This document shows, piece by piece, positions 53,467 through 57,500 of a DNA stretch of 57,500 bases. The stretch's first letter is position 1. Every line of letters begins with the position of its first letter. Source of the DNA: Symbiodinium natans (Eukaryota > Sar > Dinophyceae > Suessiales > Symbiodiniaceae); contig CAJNDS010002175.1 in the NCBI GenBank assembly GCA_905221605.1, positions 235,001-292,500 of the forward strand. The letters run 5' to 3'. The position numbers and the translations under genes were made by a program. Under the pieces are notes generated by a model. The model ran no database searches, was not told the origin of the DNA, and saw nothing but the letters and a program-made list of their open reading frames with translations.

Positions 53467-53527
53467 CACGTGTGTCGCACTCCAGAACCGACATGGCATG
53501 CGAGCCCGAAAAAGCGGCGAGCATCAT
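53467..53527 (-). CDS. Exon W of three-exon minus-strand model
   Basis: From ATG ATG at 53527: MMLAAFSGSHAMSVLECD then TR and one base, ending at ACACGTG|GTGTTC. The single leftover base joins the two leading bases of exon X in phase. The frame stays open about 14 codons further upstream (SQLTVRPPPARA), so the ATG may be internal. The weakly hydrophobic start could be a short signal or simply a helix. The + strand of the island is also open (frames of about 65 codons), which lowers certainty. Confidence 0.35.
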
Positions 53528-53567
53528 GGCGCGCGCAGGTGGCGGGCGGACAGTCAGTTGACTCCTC

Positions 53568-53780
53568 GGGGACCAAAGGATCCCTCAAATTGGGGGGTCA
53601 TGTGGTCACTTCTCTGAGTTTTGTCCCCTTTTGGGGTTGCCATGACAAGGCGGCCCCTAATATCTAGGGTACCCAAAAAGGGACACTACTTTTGCGACAT
53701 GACCACATACCCTCTACTCCTTCCTAGAACCCATATGAAGGGATGTGAACCACAACACCTTTTAGGGTTCATTTGGTCCC
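53568..53780. mobile_element. Fold-back element, GGGGACCAAATGAACC family, longer copy
   Basis: GGGGACCAAA at the left and GGGTTCATTTGGTCCC at the right, with inner GGTCATGTGGTCA and TGACCACATACC arms: 213 bp, about twice the size of its relative at 52674. Confidence 0.7.
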
Positions 53781-53993
53781 AACGGTTTTTGAAGGTCCGA
53801 AAACGTACATCCTAAAGCCCTGGCCCATAGGCTCAAAAGAGCCCCCAAACAGCAATGCAACTGGTGTTGTGTCTAAACCCTAAACCCTGAACCACGCTGA
53901 AATTGGGGGGGGGGGGCATTTTGAAGGTGTGGGGTGAATGTAAAGATATGTTCTATAGCCAGAAGGCCTAAATCGCATAAGAACTTCCCAGCA

Positions 53994-54122
53994 GACAATG
54001 AGGGCGCCCCCTCACTATACGAACTGTAGTTAAGGGACTGATAAGCTAAGCTGCGATCCTTATCACCCAACTTAAGGTACTTCCATGACCCTACTTATGA
54101 CTAGGAGGGCTCCTTGCAATTA
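53994..54122. mobile_element. Fold-back element, AAGGAGGGCCCCCC family, diverged copy
   Basis: CAATGAGGGCGCCCCCTCACTATACGAAC at the left and TAGGAGGGCTCCTTGCAATT at the right; the inside matches 28854-28977 (GTAGTTAAGGGACT). Confidence 0.55.
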
Positions 54123-54312
54123 ATAGGTTTAGGGATTGTAGGGTTGCGCGTTGGTTCACAGGGTTTACAGGCTTTATCGGCTTTATAGGGCTTATAGGGT
54201 TTTGGGTCTTGGGTTTGGGGCGCGTCCCTCTGATTATAAACTACTTTTCGTGACTTCCCTACAGGCCTTCGAAGTAGGCTTTACAGGGTTTACAGGGTTT
54301 ACAGGGTTTAGG

Positions 54313-54402
54313 CCGCCAGGTCGCTGCAGACGCAGGCCCGCCCATCCCGCAGAGAGCAGCGATGGTGAAGTTGCTCATGAACCCGCCGTAGGCGGCCACA
54401 AC
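54313..54402 (-). CDS. Exon candidate, small-residue rich
   Basis: CTCCTACTAAG|G opens it on the minus strand. It reads VVAAYGGFMSNFTIAALC and then GMGGPASAATWR before CCTAAACC. The Gly/Ala/Phe composition suggests a membrane or tightly packed segment. The donor is unclear; GC at GGCGG|GCCTGC is possible. The + strand closes after about 12 codons, which supports this strand. Unknown family. Confidence 0.4.
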
Positions 54403-55983
54403 CTTAGTAGGAGGTAGGATTCGGGTTCAGGGTTCATGGTTCCGGGTTCAGGGTTTTAGGGTTTTAGGGTTTTAGGGTTTTAGGGTTTAGGGTTTAGGGT
54501 TTAGGGTTTAGGGTTTAGGGTTTAGGGTTTAGGGTTTAGGGTTTAGGGTTTAGGGTTTAGGGTTTAGGGTTTAGGGTTTAGGGTTTAGGGTTTAGTTTTC
54601 AGGGTTCAGGGTTTATAGGGTTCAGGGTTTAGGTTTAGGGTTTAGGGTCTAGGATTTAGGGTTTAGGGTTTGGAGTTTATAGGGTTTAGGGGGACCCTTG
54701 GGGATATCGACCCGCTCAAGAAGGTCCACTCCTCAAGTTTACAGGGTTTGCCCTGATAGAGGGCTCAGGGCTTCTAGCGTTCTTAGGGATTATGCGGAAT
54801 TTTAGGGTTTAGGGTTTAGGGTTTAGGGTTTAGGGGTTCAGGGCTGAGCGCGAAAACACAAGCAATCTCCGGCTAAAGGTTTCAGGGTTGTGGCTTGAGC
54901 AAGCCCTATATTTTGCTAGGGTGCAGGGTTTTAGGATTGTACTCGAATGTTAAACGAGGTCACGCCCGTATCAACCCTGAACGCTAGCATCCGGGGAGCT
55001 AGGGTTTCGGGTTTAGGGATTCAAGGCTTACCCTAAACCCTAAACCCTAAACCCTAAACCCTAAACTCTAAACCCTAAACCCTAAACCCTAAACCCTAAA
55101 CCCTAAACCCTAAACCCTAAACCCTAAACCCTAAACCCTAAACCCTAAACCCTAAACCTAGGGAACCTAAGCCCTGAAGCCTAAATCGGTCTGCCTTGCC
55201 GGGTGAGGCATGCCATGAGGTTTATGTTCATGGCTTGAGGGAGGCTTGGTTGTAAAAAAACTACCCGCATCTTAAGAGCATTGAGGGATCGCTGCAGCGC
55301 TCTAGGCGCTTTGAGGTTCGGGTTTAGGGTTTAGGGTTAAGGGTTTAGGGTTTAGGGTTAGGGCTTAGGGCTTAGGGATTAGGGTTTAGGGTTTAGGGTT
55401 TAGGTCTGTCATCCGCCTGGCCCGACAGTACCGACCAGGGGCATCATGGAGCAGCTTGTTGTACCTCGGCAACGCACCCCTGCACGCCTACACCCTTAAA
55501 CCCCTTAGCCCTAAACCCTAAACGCTAAACCCTAAACCCTAAACCCTTGAGGCCCTTGAGCCTTAACCCAAACCGTAACCTATGACATGAACCTTAACTC
55601 TAAGGGGTATAGACGTTTTGGAGCCCAGCTCATGTTGGGTTTCATGTGTGGTGATGCTCGGTTGCTCTAGGGTTCGTGGTTTACGGGTAGCAAGTGTCAT
55701 GTGCTACCATCCATCACAGAAAAAAAAGGGTATCTGGAAAGACAACAAGTAAACCGCAAATCCTCAACCCTAAGCCCTCAACCCCAACCCTAATACCCCT
55801 CACCCCATAAGAAACACCCAACCTGCGAGTCAAGCCCTCAACGCGATCTTAAGCTCGACATCCTAAATCCTAAACCCCCCTGAGCTGATGTTTGTACGTT
55901 ACAATAGACAAGAACCCTAAACCCTAAACCCTAAACCCTAAAGCCTAAACCCTAAGCCTAAGCCTGAATCCTAAACCCTAAAC

Positions 55984-56066
55984 CCTAGAACCCTAGAACC
56001 CTAGAACCCTAGAACCCTAGAACCCTAGAACCCTGGATCCCTAGAACCCTAGAACCCCAGAACCCT
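55984..56066. repeat. Octamer variant array CCCTAGAA
   Basis: About ten copies of CCCTAGAA with two variants (CCCTGGAT, CCCCAGAA). A further one-base expansion of CCCTAAA, amplified locally. Confidence 0.9.
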
Positions 56067-56090
56067 AGAACCCTAAACCCTAAACCCTAC

Positions 56091-56174
56091 CTGAAGCTCG
56101 CATGTCCTTCGATAATGTACATGGTGCGGAAGGTGACGCCGTGCGGCAGCTGGGCGCCTCGATGCGGAGACCCC
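56091..56174 (-). CDS. Exon candidate with CAG|GTAGGG donor
   Basis: GGCTTCTAG|GG to AGCTTCAG|GTAGGG on the minus strand: one base, 27 codons, two bases. It reads GSPHRGAQLPHGVTFRTM and then YIIEGHASF. Both splice sites are good and the donor leads straight into a TTTAGGG array. Other frames of the island are also open. Unknown family. Confidence 0.45.
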
Positions 56175-57500
56175 CTAGAAGCCCTCCAGGGTGTAGGACT
56201 TTATAGGTTTAGGGGTTTAGGGGTTTAGGGTTTTAGGGTTTCAGGGGTTTAGGGTTTAGGGTTTTAGGGCTTTAGGGCTTTAGGGCTTTAGGGCTTTAGG
56301 GCTTTAGGGTTTTAGGGTTTTAGGGTTTTAGGGTTTTAGGGTTTTAAGGTGTTAAGGTTTTAGAGGTTAGGTTTAGGGGATTAGGGTTTAGCGGTTTAGG
56401 GATTTAGGGTTTTAGGGGTTTAGGTTTTAGGGTTTGAGAGTTTTAGGGGTTTAGGTTTGAGGGTTTTCGGGTTTTAGGGTTTTAGGGTTTTAAGGTGTTA
56501 GGGTTTTAGGGTTTTAAGGTTTTAGGGCTATTCAGGTTTTAGGGCTTCAAGGTTTTAGGGCTTTAGGGTTTAGGATTTCAGGGTTTAAGGTCGGTGAAGG
56601 GCTTAGGGCTTAAGGTTTAGGTGCAGGGCTTTGCCGGCCTGGGGTTTAGGGTCTAGGACCCTAGGAGAAAGGAGTTGAGTGACAAGACATATCTTGGCAG
56701 CGAAACAAGGGTGGCCCATTTTTAGTGTGGGATACTTTCATGAAGGAGCCAAAAACCAAACAAGGGCAATATGTGAAGCCCCGGACGACCAAGTCCTAGA
56801 CCCTAAGCCCTGAACCCGCCTTGGGGCTCAACCTCCCTAGTTTCTAAGAAGAGTTCTTGTACCCTAAACTGGCAACCTCGTACTTAACTAAACCCTGAAC
56901 CCTAAACTCTAAACCCTAAACCCTAAACCCTAAACCCTAAACCCTAAACCCTAAACCCTATTGTTGTCTACTAAGAGGGGCCCCCACGACCCACAGAGGG
57001 ACGACTTATGCCCCTGGGACCAAAAGCTGTGAACACTTAAACCCCCACGACCCCAAAACGCCCAACACGGGCCCAACGGTTTAGGGTTTAGGGTTTAGGG
57101 TTTAGGGTTTTGGGGTTTTAGGGTTTAGGGTTTAGGGTTTAGGGTTTAGGGTTTAGAGTTTAGAGTTTAGAGTGTAGAGCCCAACCTGAAGTCCAAGACC
57201 CTGAGACCACGCAAGGCCTAGCAGGATGGGCTTTAGGGTTTAGGGTTTAGGGTTTAGGGTTTAGGGTTTAGGGTTTAAATTTTAGGCCCTAGAATCCCCA
57301 TAATCAACCCTATAAAAAGGGCCTGCTTAAGGGGCTATACGCTACAATCGCCCGTCCTGGTAAGACTTTAAAGACCAATGGCCCTACACCCAAGAGCCTG
57401 AGACCTCAGCCCCTGCAGACCTGGCAGACAAACCTCAAAGACCCAGTAAGTACCCTAAGTGATCAATCCCATGACCTTCAGGGGCTTAGGGTTTATAGGT

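Larger units (their letters stand above)
44998..57500. repeat. Telomere-like mosaic, block 6
   Basis: Long pure arrays: T-strand 46335-46440, 49975-50038, 52270-52325, 54483-54596, 57078-57165 and 57233-57270; C-strand 45370-45437, 52081-52155, 53395-53450, 55030-55158 and 56920-56960. A 32-bp C run ends near 46681. Islands with open frames but no firm call: 45265-45340, 45780-46080, 46270-46330, 46455-46620, 47190-47525 (+ 77 codons), 47713-47770, 48290-48395, 50560-50665, 51445-51540, 52156-52260, 53780-53880, 55400-55510. A two-copy repeat of TTTCTTTGGAATT(A/G)CAGTAC with a period near 38 lies at 52960-53030. 51290-51400 is an AAGCCTA array; 56200-56600 is a degenerate GTTTTAGG array. Confidence 0.85.

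Noticed and set aside
1-57500. A true chromosome end or subtelomere defined by terminal TTTAGGG
   Set aside because: Arrays occur in both orientations throughout, are mostly 30-150 bp, and neither window edge is a long terminal array.
1-57500. tRNA, rRNA, U-snRNA or spliced-leader genes
   Set aside because: None of the recognisable landmarks (tRNA A/B boxes with cloverleaf, the conserved spliced-leader 22-mer, 5S core) was seen by eye; a covariance-model search would be needed to exclude divergent copies.

Overview
This window looks like nuclear DNA of a dinoflagellate, probably Symbiodiniaceae-like. The grounds are: plant/dinoflagellate-type telomere-like heptamers (TTTAGGG / CCCTAAA) spread over more than 35 kb in both orientations; a Ty1/copia element whose proteins have the divergent dinoflagellate look (HIDD instead of YVDD in the reverse transcriptase, a WCETC integrase finger); and exon-like islands whose candidate splice sites fit the relaxed dinoflagellate pattern (GT, GC or GA donors, AG|G acceptors). 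There are no bacterial operons, no ribosome binding sites and no RNA gene I could recognise. The organism call is inference.

Layout. (1) 1-17097: a mosaic of short telomere-like arrays, pure or degenerate, that flip orientation every few hundred bases and are separated by GC-rich unique islands of about 50-300 bp. Some islands read as exons; one group of three (10010-10422, + strand) joins in phase across introns, one of which starts with the repeat. A LINE-like fragment near 13 kb is split by a short array, and a 142-bp array at 11125-11266 is flanked by 12-bp direct repeats. (2) 17098-24596: a complete, very young copia-type retrotransposon on the minus strand, with 134-bp identical LTRs and a CTAAA target duplication made inside a CCCTAAA array. 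It has an AUG-less leader frame, gag-protease, integrase-RT-RNase H and a small membrane/cysteine ORF; the first three share one frame, broken only by a UGA and a UAG. (3) 24597-31175: telomere-like mosaic again, with fold-back elements and exon-like islands. (4) 31176-44997: a 13.8-kb block of different DNA with essentially no telomere-like repeat, bracketed by inverted 28-bp arms and G-runs. It holds a 2.8-kb AT-rich inverted minisatellite (AAAATTATT microrepeats separated by a GAGGCTCCCGG-type core), then four tandem units of about 2.24 kb, pyrimidine-rich on the + strand, then a decayed part-unit and an inverted part-unit. (5) 44998-57500: telomere-like mosaic with the best minus-strand exon candidates, including a three-exon phase-consistent model at 53042-53527.

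Reading of the whole. The only certain protein-coding unit is the retrotransposon. The telomere-like arrays do not mark a chromosome end. They seem to have been inserted repeatedly into older coding and transposon sequence, and since TTTAGGG itself offers a donor-like GTTTAG and an acceptor-like TTTAG|G, some may be spliced out as introns. At least ten families of 75-215-bp fold-back elements without coding capacity sit in the same arrays. Short islands are often open on several frames of both strands, so single exon calls are weak; the phase-consistent groups, direct-repeat-flanked arrays and matched splice sites carry the argument.
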